In this document: positions 26,372 through 35,421 of the stretch, piece after piece
Layout of the letters: every line of letters begins with the position of its first letter
Numbering within the stretch: the first letter of the stretch is position 1
Notes under the pieces: model-generated
What the model was told of the DNA's origin: nothing
Seen by the model: the letters and a program-made list of their open reading frames with translations, nothing else
The model's database searches: none
Translations under genes and position numbers: made by a program
Assembly: GCA_016927115.1 (NCBI GenBank)
Contig: JAFGNH010000114.1
Location: forward strand, 1-64,000
Source of the DNA: Anaerolineales bacterium
Lineage (GTDB): Bacteria > Chloroflexota > Anaerolineae > Anaerolineales > E44-bin32
Reading direction: 5' to 3'
Length of the DNA: 64,000 bases

Positions 26372-27436
26372 TTATCCAATTTCTTCCAGCAGGTTTTCTG
26401 CACGTTCTGCTGCTTCCAGCCCGGTGTCCCCCGGCTGGATTTCTGCCACACTGACATACGGGCGTAAACTGATGGATTCATCAAGAATATTGATTTGCAT
26501 CGGATTCACCAGCCGGCTGCGAATTCGTTCCAAAGTTCGAAAAGCATCCCCCTGGACAGTAGCCGGAAGGATAAAAATAAACGTTGAGTCATCCCATCGG
26601 CCAAGAATATCATTCCCTCGGATTTGATCCTTTAGAATGGTGGTGATCTGCCGCAGCAGCTGCTGAAGTACTCCCAGAGGGGCGGAATCGATCATTTCTG
26701 CGATCGCATTGAATCTGATCAAACCGATCGAGGTTATCTTCTCCGGGTCAACACTGGCGATCTCGTTAAAGGTCCGTTCAATATATTTTCGATTATAGAC
26801 ATTCGAAACCGGATCCATATTAAGCCGCTGACGATATGCATCAAGTGGGATCCGGATCTCTTCACGCACAATCGCCAGCGCTGCTCCAAGAACAAGTCCA
26901 AGGACAAGTGCTATAGCACCATCACGAACAGGTTTGGGAGAAACGGGTTCAAGCGAAACTATAGCCGGATCAAGGGGTTGGATGTCATATACCTTATAGA
27001 GTTCCGTGATCGCAAGGATCGCTTTCCTGCCGATGTTATTCGTGAGGGCTGCAACAAGCTCCGGATCCTCCCCGGACACTGTCAGGGAAAGAATATTTGC
27101 GTCCGGTAAAACAACCGTGGAACGTGAATATTCCTCCAGGTTGATTGGATCCAATCCCATCCCGCGGACAGTCTCCTCATAGATATGTTGACTGTTCAGA
27201 AATTCTGCGTAGGTCTGGGTGATGGACCGTTTATCCAGTGCTTCCATGCTGTTCAGTGTCACTTGGTCAGCACCTGACAACGCTGCGCTTGGACTAACCG
27301 AAAACGTTGCTGTGGTCTGGTACATGGGCGTGGCAAAATATGCAGCTATCAAGGCGCCATTGAAAGCAAAAAGGGCAGTCAAGGCAATGATCCACCACCC
27401 CCTCTGAAGCATCTTCACATATAACTTAATTTCCAT
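26372..27436 (-). CDS. Wzz chain-length protein fused to a degenerate GGDEF domain
   Basis: 354 residues. Residues 1-190 form a Wzz domain: a membrane helix near the N-terminus (about 13-34), an extracytoplasmic part (SVSPSAALSG, ITQTYAEFLNSQHIYEE) and a second helix (about 172-190). The cytoplasmic C-terminus (about 205-354) has a GGDEF fold (DPVSNVYNRKYIERTFNEI, then GNDILGRWDDSTFIFILP). The catalytic GGDEF is replaced by DDSTF (282-286), so cyclic-di-GMP synthesis is not expected. The usual C-terminal tyrosine kinase of BY-type Wzz proteins is missing. A sensory or structural role is inferred. Confidence 0.82.
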   Translation of the reverse strand: MEIKLYVKMLQRGWWIIALTALFAFNGALIAAYFATPMYQTTATFSVSPSAALSGADQVTLNSMEALDKRSITQTYAEFLNSQHIYEETVRGMGLDPINLEEYSRSTVVLPDANILSLTVSGEDPELVAALTNNIGRKAILAITELYKVYDIQPLDPAIVSLEPVSPKPVRDGAIALVLGLVLGAALAIVREEIRIPLDAYRQRLNMDPVSNVYNRKYIERTFNEIASVDPEKITSIGLIRFNAIAEMIDSAPLGVLQQLLRQITTILKDQIRGNDILGRWDDSTFIFILPATVQGDAFRTLERIRSRLVNPMQINILDESISLRPYVSVAEIQPGDTGLEAAERAENLLEEIG

Positions 27437-27449
27437 CGCTCAACTCCCA

Positions 27450-28703
27450 TTACTGCTCATGAAGCAGTCTACCCAACAGCTTTGATACAAAGGGGGCATT
27501 TTTGTGTACATTGAATTTTGCTGAAACAACTTCTTTGCCATTGGCAGCTAACTCAGCTGCCAGAGCAGGATCGTTCCACAACCTGAATATCGATTCTGCC
27601 AGAACGTCCGGATCTCCTGGTGGCACAAGAAGGCCGCTTCTATTATGCTCAACCAACTCCGGTATTCCTGAAAGAGAAGAGGCTATCACTGGAACGCCAG
27701 TAGCCATCGCCTCCATCAGGCTCACCGGAATGCCTTCCATCTTTCCTGAACGATCGACAATGCTGGGCTGTACATAACAATCCGCCTGCTTAAGGTAAGC
27801 CGCCACCTCGTCCTCGTTTTTCGGGCCGGCAAGTTCAACCCGCTCCCTCAGACCGGCAGCCTGAATTTGCGCAGAAAGCGAAGTGTTCAACTCGCCAGCA
27901 CCTATAATCGTACATCGAAATGGAACGCCTCGCTCCATCAAAAGCCGCGCTGCCTCGATCAGGTATTTCTGGCCTTTATACGGCTGCAGAGAGCCTGTTG
28001 AAATGATGCTGAAAAGTCCATTTCTACTTTCCTTTTGGGAAGAATACTTTTCCGGAAAAACGCCGCAATGGTTGGTTGTGCATTTTACCTCAACCCATTC
28101 CCCGATCCTGTCTCTCAGGAATTTACGGTTGAAATCAGAGATCGTAATGATATGTGCTGCCTGCCATAGTTTTTCATATAGCATCGCTCTTTCAACAAAG
28201 ATGTCATGCGCATGTACGGTCACAATAAACGGGATTGAAAAAAAACGGTTGATAATCCAGGCAGCCAGTGCCGGATGGGTAGCATAGTGAGCATGGATGC
28301 AATCCACCCCCTCTGCCTGCATTTTTCGCCCCATCTGCACAGCCTTCGGAAAAATCACCAGACTTCGATGTAAAAATTTCAACGAAGACAGATTTCCCCT
28401 GACCATAACCGTAAAGATACGCAGGTACCTGAATGGATCCCGGAAACACTGCGAGATATTTGCTGCCATGGTTCTGATGGAAAGAAAAGCACTGTAGCGG
28501 ACTTTGGCAAGGAATCGTTGTGCTTCCGGATGTACGACATGCTGCTTTTGATGAATCAACGGATAGACACAGACTTCCCACCCAAGATCCTCAATCTCTG
28601 ACATTTCCCGCAGGATAAATGTCTCCGGAAGATGAGGGAAACGGGACATTACATAGGCGACTTTTGCTTTCTCCTTCTTTTTACTGTTGCCGCCTCCTGT
28701 CAT
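27450..28703 (-). CDS. GT4 family glycosyltransferase
   Basis: Glycosyltransferase of 417 residues. After a Lys-rich start it reads VAYVMSRFPHLPETFILREM, the N-terminus common to colanic-acid-type GT4 enzymes (WcaL-like); then FSIISTGSLQPYKGQKYLIEAA and CYVQPSIVDRSGKMEGIPVSLMEAMATGVPVIA. The ATG at 28703 overlaps the sugar transferase stop (ATGA) and replaces a longer open frame that would run into that gene. Confidence 0.86.
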   Translation of the reverse strand: MTGGGNSKKKEKAKVAYVMSRFPHLPETFILREMSEIEDLGWEVCVYPLIHQKQHVVHPEAQRFLAKVRYSAFLSIRTMAANISQCFRDPFRYLRIFTVMVRGNLSSLKFLHRSLVIFPKAVQMGRKMQAEGVDCIHAHYATHPALAAWIINRFFSIPFIVTVHAHDIFVERAMLYEKLWQAAHIITISDFNRKFLRDRIGEWVEVKCTTNHCGVFPEKYSSQKESRNGLFSIISTGSLQPYKGQKYLIEAARLLMERGVPFRCTIIGAGELNTSLSAQIQAAGLRERVELAGPKNEDEVAAYLKQADCYVQPSIVDRSGKMEGIPVSLMEAMATGVPVIASSLSGIPELVEHNRSGLLVPPGDPDVLAESIFRLWNDPALAAELAANGKEVVSAKFNVHKNAPFVSKLLGRLLHEQ

Positions 28704-29392
28704 TTCGCTCCCCGCTGTTTCAGAACAGAGGGAATAGTGAGAAGCATAATGATCAAATCCAATAGAAGAGAACGACGGGAGAGATACGCAATATCCAACC
28801 GAACTCTCTGGTCGTAGTACAACGATGCCCTGCCGGTTATCTGCCACAACCCGGTCAACCCCGGGACAACATCAAGACGCTCTGTTTGCCAGAGTTGATA
28901 ATTCTCAGCGCGGAAGGATGTGGGGCGCGGCCCAACAAAACTCATATTACCTTTCAGGATATTAACCATTTGAGGTAGTTCGTCCAGGCTGGTCCTGCGT
29001 AAAATTCTTCCTACCGGGGTAATTCTCGGGTCATTTGATATTTTAAAATCCGGCCATTCCAATTCATTAAGATACCGGTACCTCTCTTTCAATTCCTCCG
29101 CATTATGTACCATGGTGCGGAACTTATACATCCTGAACCTTCGCCCTCCCTGCCCTGTTCGTTCTTGTGTAAAAATTACAGGGCCATCCGGAGAAGTAAG
29201 CTTTATGAGGCCTGCGATAAGCAGAAGAAGAACTAACCAGATCGGAGCTGTCAGGAGGACAAGCAGGATGTCACACAGGCGTTTAATGCTTGAATATGCC
29301 TTGCCAGTGATGAGCCTGCTTGAAGGGTTTAAAGCTTCAAACCACTCTGGCATGTGGAACTGCATATTGTTCCCTGCTTCAATTCTCTCCAT
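28700..29392 (-). CDS. Initiating undecaprenyl-phosphate sugar-1-phosphate transferase
   Basis: Bacterial sugar transferase (PF02397 type), 230 residues. One membrane helix (about 42-64) precedes the catalytic domain, with KFRTM, DPRITPVGRILRRTSLDELPQ, NILKGNMSFVGPRP and PGLTGLWQITGR motifs. It would start the repeat unit by transferring a sugar 1-phosphate to undecaprenyl phosphate. It lacks the N-terminal membrane region of WbaP, so it is a small PglC-like form. Second gene of the operon. Confidence 0.9.
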   Translation of the reverse strand: MERIEAGNNMQFHMPEWFEALNPSSRLITGKAYSSIKRLCDILLVLLTAPIWLVLLLLIAGLIKLTSPDGPVIFTQERTGQGGRRFRMYKFRTMVHNAEELKERYRYLNELEWPDFKISNDPRITPVGRILRRTSLDELPQMVNILKGNMSFVGPRPTSFRAENYQLWQTERLDVVPGLTGLWQITGRASLYYDQRVRLDIAYLSRRSLLLDLIIMLLTIPSVLKQRGAK

Positions 29393-29422
29393 ACGTTGTT
29401 ATCCTGTCAGGCGCGAAAGGCG

Positions 29423-30310
29423 CTATCGATTAGCTTCTGGCAACATTGTTCCAGGGACAAAACTTTCACGACTTCCAATCCTCTTTTCCGCCTGTGAGAT
29501 TAAATCATCGTACGTTATGGCATCATCAGGGAAAGATGCAGTGCTATAGGAAATCGTGATCCCTTTTCTTTTGGCCAGTTCGAAAATACCCTCGGCAAGG
29601 GTTGAAGCACCTTCCGAAGTCGTCTCAGGACATAGCACAAGATAGGAAAGGCCATCTTTATCATTGCGAATAATCGTATCTGACCTGCGAATATTTTCAG
29701 CCAGGAGCTTGCCTACACTGGCTCCCACAATTCTGCTAATACCGTACTGCTGAACCTCTTTCAATAGTGCCTGTATCTTGATGCCTCCCTTTCCCTGATC
29801 AGGCTTAATCATTACCAATGACAACGGATGCTGATATCGCCGGCATCGGCTGAGTTCCCTGTCTATCTCTCTCTGGGCGAGGGATCCTGCCACTACTCTT
29901 TCATCCAATCCCGGGAAAAACATCTCATCAAGAATATCTTCCATTCGATAAAAATGCTGCATGGTTCTTGCCGTTAGTAATATTGCCAATACCAGGAACA
30001 AGATTTCACTTATTGTCCCGTACGTTTTTATTCCACCGAATAACCCACCATCATAAAAAATCGTCAGCCGCAGAACCAGATACATCATTGCTCCAAAGGC
30101 GCTATGCCACCAGAGCCCCTGGTTGCTCCGAATAGGGAAAAGAATATTTTTTATGATGAATATCAGAATCAACAGGTAGAGAAAATTATGTATCCCTACA
30201 ACTTCCAGGCCGGCGATATATTGAAGCCTTTCAAAGTTAAAAATAACCGCGAGGAATATGATAAGTATAATTAAAGAAGTCCTGAAGGATCTGGCTACCG
30301 TCTTATTCAT
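29423..30310 (-). CDS. Membrane protein with a degenerate GGDEF-like domain
   Basis: 295 residues, first gene of the exopolysaccharide operon. About four membrane helices lie within residues 10-118; then comes a cytoplasmic domain starting REIDRELSRCRRYQHPLSLVMI, followed by LLAENIRRSDTIIRNDKDGLSYLVLCPE, which follows the GGDEF fold. The signature loop reads KDGLSY instead of GGDEF, so it should not make cyclic-di-GMP. With the Wzz fusion it gives the operon two inactive GGDEF folds. The ATG at 30310 is preferred over a TTG at 30340; GGAAGG is close upstream of it. Confidence 0.75.
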   Translation of the reverse strand: MNKTVARSFRTSLIILIIFLAVIFNFERLQYIAGLEVVGIHNFLYLLILIFIIKNILFPIRSNQGLWWHSAFGAMMYLVLRLTIFYDGGLFGGIKTYGTISEILFLVLAILLTARTMQHFYRMEDILDEMFFPGLDERVVAGSLAQREIDRELSRCRRYQHPLSLVMIKPDQGKGGIKIQALLKEVQQYGISRIVGASVGKLLAENIRRSDTIIRNDKDGLSYLVLCPETTSEGASTLAEGIFELAKRKGITISYSTASFPDDAITYDDLISQAEKRIGSRESFVPGTMLPEANR

Positions 30311-31022
30311 TACCTTCCATACCAATCGACAGTTATGCAAAAGTACTAATCTTTACCTGAATGGTAACACGAAAGATCCGGGAACAGAGCTAAAAACACC
30401 GTTAAACCTCAATATCCTCCAATTCCGACCTGATTTTGATATTTTCCATATTCGATAGATCCCACACCAGAACCTTTGGATTCCACGAGTCTGAGGTTTT
30501 TGGCTGTGCAAACAGTCCCTTCCTTCTCAATAATCGCAACCCGTTCATATTAATCGTGCTTTCGACTGCGATTTTATATAGTGGAGCTGTACAAACGCCG
30601 GCGTCTATCAGTACACTGCGCCGTTTCTGTAAACTCATTCCGATCGAGTTGAACTCTTCCGGATCCTCTTTACGACACGTTTCCCGTTAGCTGTTGATCT
30701 GTACCAGCTCCTCGAGAAGCTGTTGGCGTCCTCGTGGACCAGTGGGGAAATCGCCGCTGCAGAAATGCAAACTCCGACGGACCACCTGATCCATTAAGGC
30801 TGTCCCAACCGGGTTTTGATCGAAATGGGCCATTGTTTCTACTGGCCACCAGACTTTACAACAATTCATATATTTTTCTGATCCGGGATTAAAATGACAC
30901 TTTCCTGCTATTATCAAATAAGTTAAGTACCATATATTATATATTTTATTTTCTATATAACATTATATTTCACATTTCTATTACCAGGAACCCTTTAAAG
31001 TTTTAATCATTAAAGGAAATAG
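30311..31022. other. Intergenic between divergent operons, no gene supported
   Basis: About 700 bases. Two minus-strand open frames (30402-30638 and 30687-30917) show no recognisable motif or good start and may be remnants. Bases 30900-31015 are strongly A/T-rich. The left side must hold the promoter for the exopolysaccharide operon, which I could not place with confidence; the right side leads into the promoter at 31023. Confidence 0.5.
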
Positions 31023-31051
31023 TTGACAATGCTCAGGCAATATGCTACACT
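31023..31051 (+). promoter_or_regulatory. Sigma70-like promoter of the attenuated operon
   Basis: Perfect TTGACA at 31023-31028, a 17-base spacer, and TACACT at 31046-31051. It lies 50 bases before the leader peptide start and about 225 bases before the first structural gene. Confidence 0.65.
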
Positions 31052-31101
31052 GCGCAGAGTTAATTGATCCGGGATCGAACCGGATTGGAATCGAGAGAAC
31101 C

Positions 31102-31170
31102 ATGCTTCTTCTCTATAAGGATTTCCCGCAGACTCAGCAGCCGCTCACATACACCCTCCCACCTGGGTAG
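31102..31170 (+). CDS. Leucine-rich leader peptide of a transcription attenuator
   Basis: Short open frame of 22 codons beginning MLLLYKDF with consecutive CTT CTT CTC leucine codons and ending at a TAG at 31168-31170. Five of the 22 residues are leucine. It lies between the promoter at 31023 and a perfect terminator hairpin at 31202. By analogy with leuL-type leaders, ribosome stalling at the leucine codons when charged tRNA-Leu is scarce would prevent terminator formation. A GAGAGAA stretch before the ATG could serve as ribosome-binding site. No T-box motif is seen. Confidence 0.65.
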   Translation: MLLLYKDFPQTQQPLTYTLPPG

Positions 31171-31201
31171 ATGAGTTTCCGGGTACATGCACAGCAACCC
31201 C

Positions 31202-31234
31202 AAACCAGTCTCCCAACGGAGACTGGTTTTTTTT
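31202..31234 (+). terminator. Intrinsic terminator acting as attenuator
   Basis: Perfect 12-base stem, AAACCAGTCTCC (31202-31213) and GGAGACTGGTTT (31218-31229), with a 4-base CAAC loop and an uninterrupted T run to 31234. It stands upstream of the operon's first structural gene (ATG at 31277), not after a gene, which is the arrangement of an attenuator. Confidence 0.85.
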
Positions 31235-31276
31235 ATCCTGAATAAGAAAGCATCTGAAAGGAGCAGGAACAACATA

Positions 31277-32473
31277 ATGGTAGACCAACTCAAATCTTCT
31301 GTTTTGGAAGCTTTCCCTGAGGAAGTGCTGACCTCAAAGATCAAGGAGCCTGTCTTCATCGACGACACCACTCTGCGCGACGGTGAGCAAACCGCCGGCG
31401 TCGTTTTTGCCAATGAGGAAAAGCTGCATATCGCCCGCTTGCTCGATCGTATAGGAGTCCATCAGATTGAAGCCGGTATCCCGGCCATGGGTGGCGATGA
31501 AAAGGATGCGATTACAGAAATCGCCCATCTTGGACTCTCCGCCAGTGTGTTGGGTTGGAACCGAGCCGTTATCAGTGATATCAAACATTCACTGGATTGT
31601 GGTGTGGATGCAGTTGCTATTTCCATCTCCGCTTCCGATATCCATATCCAGCATAAGCTGGGTAAGGACCGCAAGTGGGTACTGGATTCTGTAAGTAAAT
31701 CCGTCCGGTTTGCCAAAGATAACGACCTGTACGTCTCAGTAAACGCTGAAGATGCCTCCCGCTCTGATCCTGATTTCCTGATTGAATTTGCTCAGAATGC
31801 AAAAGGGGCGGGTGCCGATCGCCTGCGCTACTGTGATACTGTTGGTATCCTCGACCCGCTGCAAACATATAAACGGATAAAAGCGCTTGCTGATTCAGTC
31901 GACGTTATTATTGAAATGCACACCCACAACGATTTCGGTATGGCAACAGCCAACGCTATTGCCGGATTGGAGGCAGGCGCAACCTACGTCAACACGACAG
32001 TGAACGGCCTCGGTGAACGTGCAGGTAATGCCTCCCTGGAAGAACTCGTCATGGCGCTGCGTTATACACGCGGAGTTGAAATGGACATTCAGACTTCGCT
32101 GTTCCGGGAGATGGCAGAATACGTAGCTCTTGCCTCAGGGCGCGCTATTCCAACCTGGAAACCAGTTGTCGGTGGAAACCTGTTTGTATACGAATCGGAA
32201 GGCCGTGCCAGTGGTGTTATGGGAGATCCAGCCACGTATGAAATGTTCCTTCCCGGCGAAGTCGGCCTGATGCGCCGCTTCAGTGTGGGTAAGTATTCCG
32301 GAAAAACTGTCGTCAGCCGCAAACTTCGTGAACAAGGATACCACGCCAGCAAAGAGGAGCTTGACCACCTGGTCCCCATATTGCGCTCACGCGCTATTGC
32401 CCTCAAACGTTCATTGTTTGATAACGAGGTCATTGAAGCTTATCTAATGCTCCGGGAAAGGAAAATCACATGA
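31277..32473 (+). CDS. Homocitrate/isopropylmalate/Re-citrate synthase family enzyme, first copy
   Basis: Acyl-CoA:2-oxoacid condensing enzyme of the HMGL-like family, 398 residues. DDTTLRDGEQTAGVVF at the barrel start, MHTHNDFGMATANA with the metal-binding His pair, and NGLGERAGNASLEE are all present. The sequence resembles NifV-type homocitrate synthases (GIPAMGGDEKDAI, VLGWNRAVISDI). Re-citrate synthases belong to the same family, so the 2-oxoacid could be 2-oxoglutarate, oxaloacetate or 2-oxoisovalerate. It is 398 residues long and lacks the regulatory C-terminal domain of bacterial LeuA. It is the first structural gene after the attenuator and overlaps the next gene by ATGA. Confidence 0.8.
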   Translation: MVDQLKSSVLEAFPEEVLTSKIKEPVFIDDTTLRDGEQTAGVVFANEEKLHIARLLDRIGVHQIEAGIPAMGGDEKDAITEIAHLGLSASVLGWNRAVISDIKHSLDCGVDAVAISISASDIHIQHKLGKDRKWVLDSVSKSVRFAKDNDLYVSVNAEDASRSDPDFLIEFAQNAKGAGADRLRYCDTVGILDPLQTYKRIKALADSVDVIIEMHTHNDFGMATANAIAGLEAGATYVNTTVNGLGERAGNASLEELVMALRYTRGVEMDIQTSLFREMAEYVALASGRAIPTWKPVVGGNLFVYESEGRASGVMGDPATYEMFLPGEVGLMRRFSVGKYSGKTVVSRKLREQGYHASKEELDHLVPILRSRAIALKRSLFDNEVIEAYLMLRERKIT

Positions 32474-33627
32474 ATGCCTCCTCCATACGATTATTGGACA
32501 CTACTTTGCGCGACGGCGAACAGGCCGTCGGTGTGATCTTCAGCCCGTGGGAAAAGCGTCAGATTGCCGGTCTGCTTGCTGCAATCGGAATCCCTGCCGT
32601 GGAAGCCGGTTTTCCTTCCCTTGGTCCTGAGGAAAAGGCGTGCATCATGGCCGTTGTTGAGGCTGACCTGAAAACCCGCAGCGGCGAAAACCTGGATGTA
32701 TATGCATTTGCTCGAGCACGAAAGGACGATATCCAGGATTCAGCAGAATGCGGCGTCTCCGGGGTCGTGATTTCCATCTCCACTTCAGACTCGCACATTG
32801 AACGCAAATTCCACAAGAAGAAGGAATGGGTCTTTGATCACATCCGCGAAGCTGCTGAAGAAGCGAAAAAACTCGGACTGAAATTCACGGTCAGTGCGGA
32901 AGATGCCTCCCGCACCGAACTTGCCATGCTGCTTGAATTTTTCAATCTTGCCAGGGACCTGGGGGCGGAGCGCTTGCGCTATTGTGATTCACTCGGAGTG
33001 GAGGATCCTTACACAACCTATAAACGGATTAAATACCTTAAACAGGACATCACCCGCCCCCTCGATATGCACATGCACAACGATTTTGGAATGGCAACAG
33101 CCAATGCCCTGGCAGGTGTACGCGCAGGCGCTGACGGGGTCATCGGATCGATCGGAGGCCTCGGCGAGCGAACCGGTAATTCTCCTATCGAAGAAGTGAC
33201 CATGGCACTCAAACATCTTTATGACATAGACCTGGGTATCGATACAGTCCGGTTCCGCGAAGTTGCAGAATATGTCGCCCAGGCCAGTCAGCGTGCCATC
33301 CCGATATGGAAAGCAATTGTAGGCACCAACGTATTTGCCCATGAAAGCGGCATTCACGCCGATGGCATCCTGAAACATCCGTCCAGCTATGAAGCCTTCA
33401 GTCCTGATGAAGTAGGCCTGGAGCGCCAGATCGTCATCGGCAAACATTCCGGTACTGCAGCGTTGACGCATAAATTTGCCACTCAGTTCGGAATGAACCT
33501 GGATGGAGAGACAGCCCAGGCGCTTCTCGAGAAAATCCGGTCAGCTGCTGTAGAACTGAAACGCCCGTTGTTCACCAAAGAACTCATGCTGCTCTATGAA
33601 GAGCTGCATCCTCAAGGACACAAATGA
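32470..33627 (+). CDS. Homocitrate/isopropylmalate synthase family enzyme, second copy
   Basis: 385 residues, same family as the gene before it but clearly diverged: DTTLRDGEQAVGVIFSPWEK, MHMHNDFGMATANALAG, GGLGERTGNSPIEE, and a longer C-terminal part with GTNVFAHESGIHADGILKHP and IGKHSGTAAL, found in LeuA, AksA and LysS-type synthases. The two synthases probably use different 2-oxoacids or one extends the product of the other. It overlaps the first synthase gene and the dehydratase gene (ATGATG), so all are coupled. Confidence 0.8.
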   Translation: MNASSIRLLDTTLRDGEQAVGVIFSPWEKRQIAGLLAAIGIPAVEAGFPSLGPEEKACIMAVVEADLKTRSGENLDVYAFARARKDDIQDSAECGVSGVVISISTSDSHIERKFHKKKEWVFDHIREAAEEAKKLGLKFTVSAEDASRTELAMLLEFFNLARDLGAERLRYCDSLGVEDPYTTYKRIKYLKQDITRPLDMHMHNDFGMATANALAGVRAGADGVIGSIGGLGERTGNSPIEEVTMALKHLYDIDLGIDTVRFREVAEYVAQASQRAIPIWKAIVGTNVFAHESGIHADGILKHPSSYEAFSPDEVGLERQIVIGKHSGTAALTHKFATQFGMNLDGETAQALLEKIRSAAVELKRPLFTKELMLLYEELHPQGHK

Positions 33628-34877
33628 TGGGACGAACACTCGCAGAAAAGATTCTAGGATCAAAAGCAGGCAGTGATCTGAAAGCAGGTGACTTTGCCGT
33701 ATTTTCAGTGGACATCGTTCTGGCACATGAAGGAACAGGCCCACTGGCCGTCGATCAGTTCGAAGCACTGGGAAAGGACAAGGTAGCTGCCACGGGGTTG
33801 TTCTTTTCAGACCATGCAGCCGCCGCGCCGCGCCGGGAACTGGCCAATGTCCAGCAGCGTCTGCAGCATTTTTCCGCCCAGGCAGGCGCAACTTTCTATA
33901 AAGCCGGGGAAGGGATCTGCCACCAGCTGGTGGCGGAAGAATGGGCTGCACCAGGCCTGCTGGTTGTCGGTGCAGACTCACACTCAGTCACTGCGGGAGC
34001 CCTGGCTGCTTTCGGCACCGGTATGGGATCCACCGACATCGGCGTGGCTTTTGCCTATGGGCAGACCTGGCTGCGAGTCCCGGAGACAATCCGTGTGGAA
34101 TATAAAGGCACCCTCCCTGACGGTGTCTATGCCAAAGACCTGTTTCTGGAGCTTATCGGACAGATCGGTGCCGATGGCGCTCTCTACAAGGCTCTTGAAT
34201 TCGGAGGCCCTGTAATCGACAGGATGGATATGGACGGCCGCCTGACTCTGGCCAACATGTCAGTGGAGGCTGGCGGCAAGGCCGGTCTGTGCGCATCTGA
34301 TAACATCACACTTGCCTTCCTGGAAAGCCAGGGACGGACGAACAGCTACAAACCGTTATCTCCGGATCAGGACGCCTCCTACGAACAGGTACTGCAAATC
34401 GATGTCAGCAGCCTCTCCCCCCGGGTGGCTTTCCCGCATTTCACTGATAACGTCCGCGCTGTTGAGGACGCGGGGGACGTGCCGATCGATCAGGTTTTCA
34501 TCGGTACCTGCACCAACGGTCGGCTCTCGGACTTGCGGATTGCTGCTGCGATCCTCAAAGACAAACGGATTGCAGACGGTACCCGCCTGGTTGTCGGCCC
34601 AGCCTCTCGATCTGTATACAAAGCAGCTATTAAAGAAGGGCTGCTTGACATTTTTATTGATGCTGGTGGGTTGATCCTTCCTCCCGGCTGCGGGCCCTGT
34701 GTCGGTGTGCACCACGGCGTCCTGGCAAACGGCGAACGCTGCCTTTCCACCCAGAACCGGAACTTTAAAGGAAGAATGGGTAATCCGGAGAGTGAAATAT
34801 ACCTTGCCTCTCCTGCCACAGCAGCAGCAACCGCTCTGACAGGGAAAATCACCGACCCCCGGGAGGTGCTGGTATGA
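33624..34877 (+). CDS. Aconitase-family dehydratase large subunit (LeuC/HacA type)
   Basis: 417 residues, the short LeuC/homoaconitase type in which the swivel domain is a separate protein. It isomerises 3-hydroxy acids such as isopropylmalate or homocitrate using a 4Fe-4S cluster. Cluster cysteines lie in FIGTCTNGR and in PPGCGPCVGVHHG. Active-site segments GADSHSVTAGALAAFGTGMGSTD and FKGRMGNPESEIYLASPATAAA are conserved. It is followed by its small subunit after 43 bases. Whether the substrate is isopropylmalate, homocitrate or citrate is not decided. Confidence 0.87.
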   Translation: MMGRTLAEKILGSKAGSDLKAGDFAVFSVDIVLAHEGTGPLAVDQFEALGKDKVAATGLFFSDHAAAAPRRELANVQQRLQHFSAQAGATFYKAGEGICHQLVAEEWAAPGLLVVGADSHSVTAGALAAFGTGMGSTDIGVAFAYGQTWLRVPETIRVEYKGTLPDGVYAKDLFLELIGQIGADGALYKALEFGGPVIDRMDMDGRLTLANMSVEAGGKAGLCASDNITLAFLESQGRTNSYKPLSPDQDASYEQVLQIDVSSLSPRVAFPHFTDNVRAVEDAGDVPIDQVFIGTCTNGRLSDLRIAAAILKDKRIADGTRLVVGPASRSVYKAAIKEGLLDIFIDAGGLILPPGCGPCVGVHHGVLANGERCLSTQNRNFKGRMGNPESEIYLASPATAAATALTGKITDPREVLV

Positions 34878-34920
34878 ACCTTTCCACCCAATCAAAACGG
34901 CGTTCTTTCCGGAGGCACTC

Positions 34921-35421
34921 ATGACCAACATTATCAAAAACACCTGTTGGGTATTCGGTGATGGTGTCAGCACCGACCATATCACACCCGGACGGTTCTA
35001 CCACATGCGCGGCGACATTCCGGCGCTTGCTGAACATACACTTGAGGATGCAGATCCCCGCTTCGCGGCTGAAGCGCAGCCAGGCCAGATTATTGTCGGT
35101 GGAAAAAACTTCGGACAGGGTTCCTCACGTGAACATGCTGCACTCGTGATCAAACAACGCGGCATCCCGGTAGTCCTGGCGCAGTCCTTTGCCCGGATTT
35201 TCTACCGCAACATGGTAAACGTCGGTATTATGCCGATCATTTGTGATACATCAGGCTTTGAAACTGGTGACGAATTGGAAATCGACCTCGCAGCTGGATC
35301 TGTGAGAAACATCTCGCGGAATATCAAGCTCAGCTTCTCTCCACCGCCTGAAATCATGCGGAATATTCTTGCCGAGGGCGGATTGGTTCCATACCTGTTT
35401 AAGTTCGGAGGACTGGAATGA
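34921..35421 (+). CDS. Aconitase-family dehydratase small subunit (LeuD/HacB type)
   Basis: 166 residues, the swivel domain partner of the preceding large subunit. Conserved segments: STDHITPGRFYH, GGKNFGQGSSREHA (anion-binding loop) and RIFYRNMVNVGIMPI. The loop that sets substrate choice in this family reads HMRGDIP here (after RFY); this resembles homoaconitase-like and archaeal forms as much as LeuD, so it does not settle the substrate. GGAGG precedes the ATG. The stop overlaps the dehydrogenase start. Confidence 0.87.
   Translation: MTNIIKNTCWVFGDGVSTDHITPGRFYHMRGDIPALAEHTLEDADPRFAAEAQPGQIIVGGKNFGQGSSREHAALVIKQRGIPVVLAQSFARIFYRNMVNVGIMPIICDTSGFETGDELEIDLAAGSVRNISRNIKLSFSPPPEIMRNILAEGGLVPYLFKFGGLE

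Noticed and set aside
30402-30917. Two short minus-strand genes upstream of the exopolysaccharide operon
   Set aside because: No motif, no good ribosome-binding site and no similarity recognised; kept only as unexplained intergenic sequence.
31052-31234. T-box riboswitch before the elongation operon
   Set aside because: No AGGGTGGNACCGCG-type antiterminator motif; a short leucine-rich leader frame explains the terminator better.
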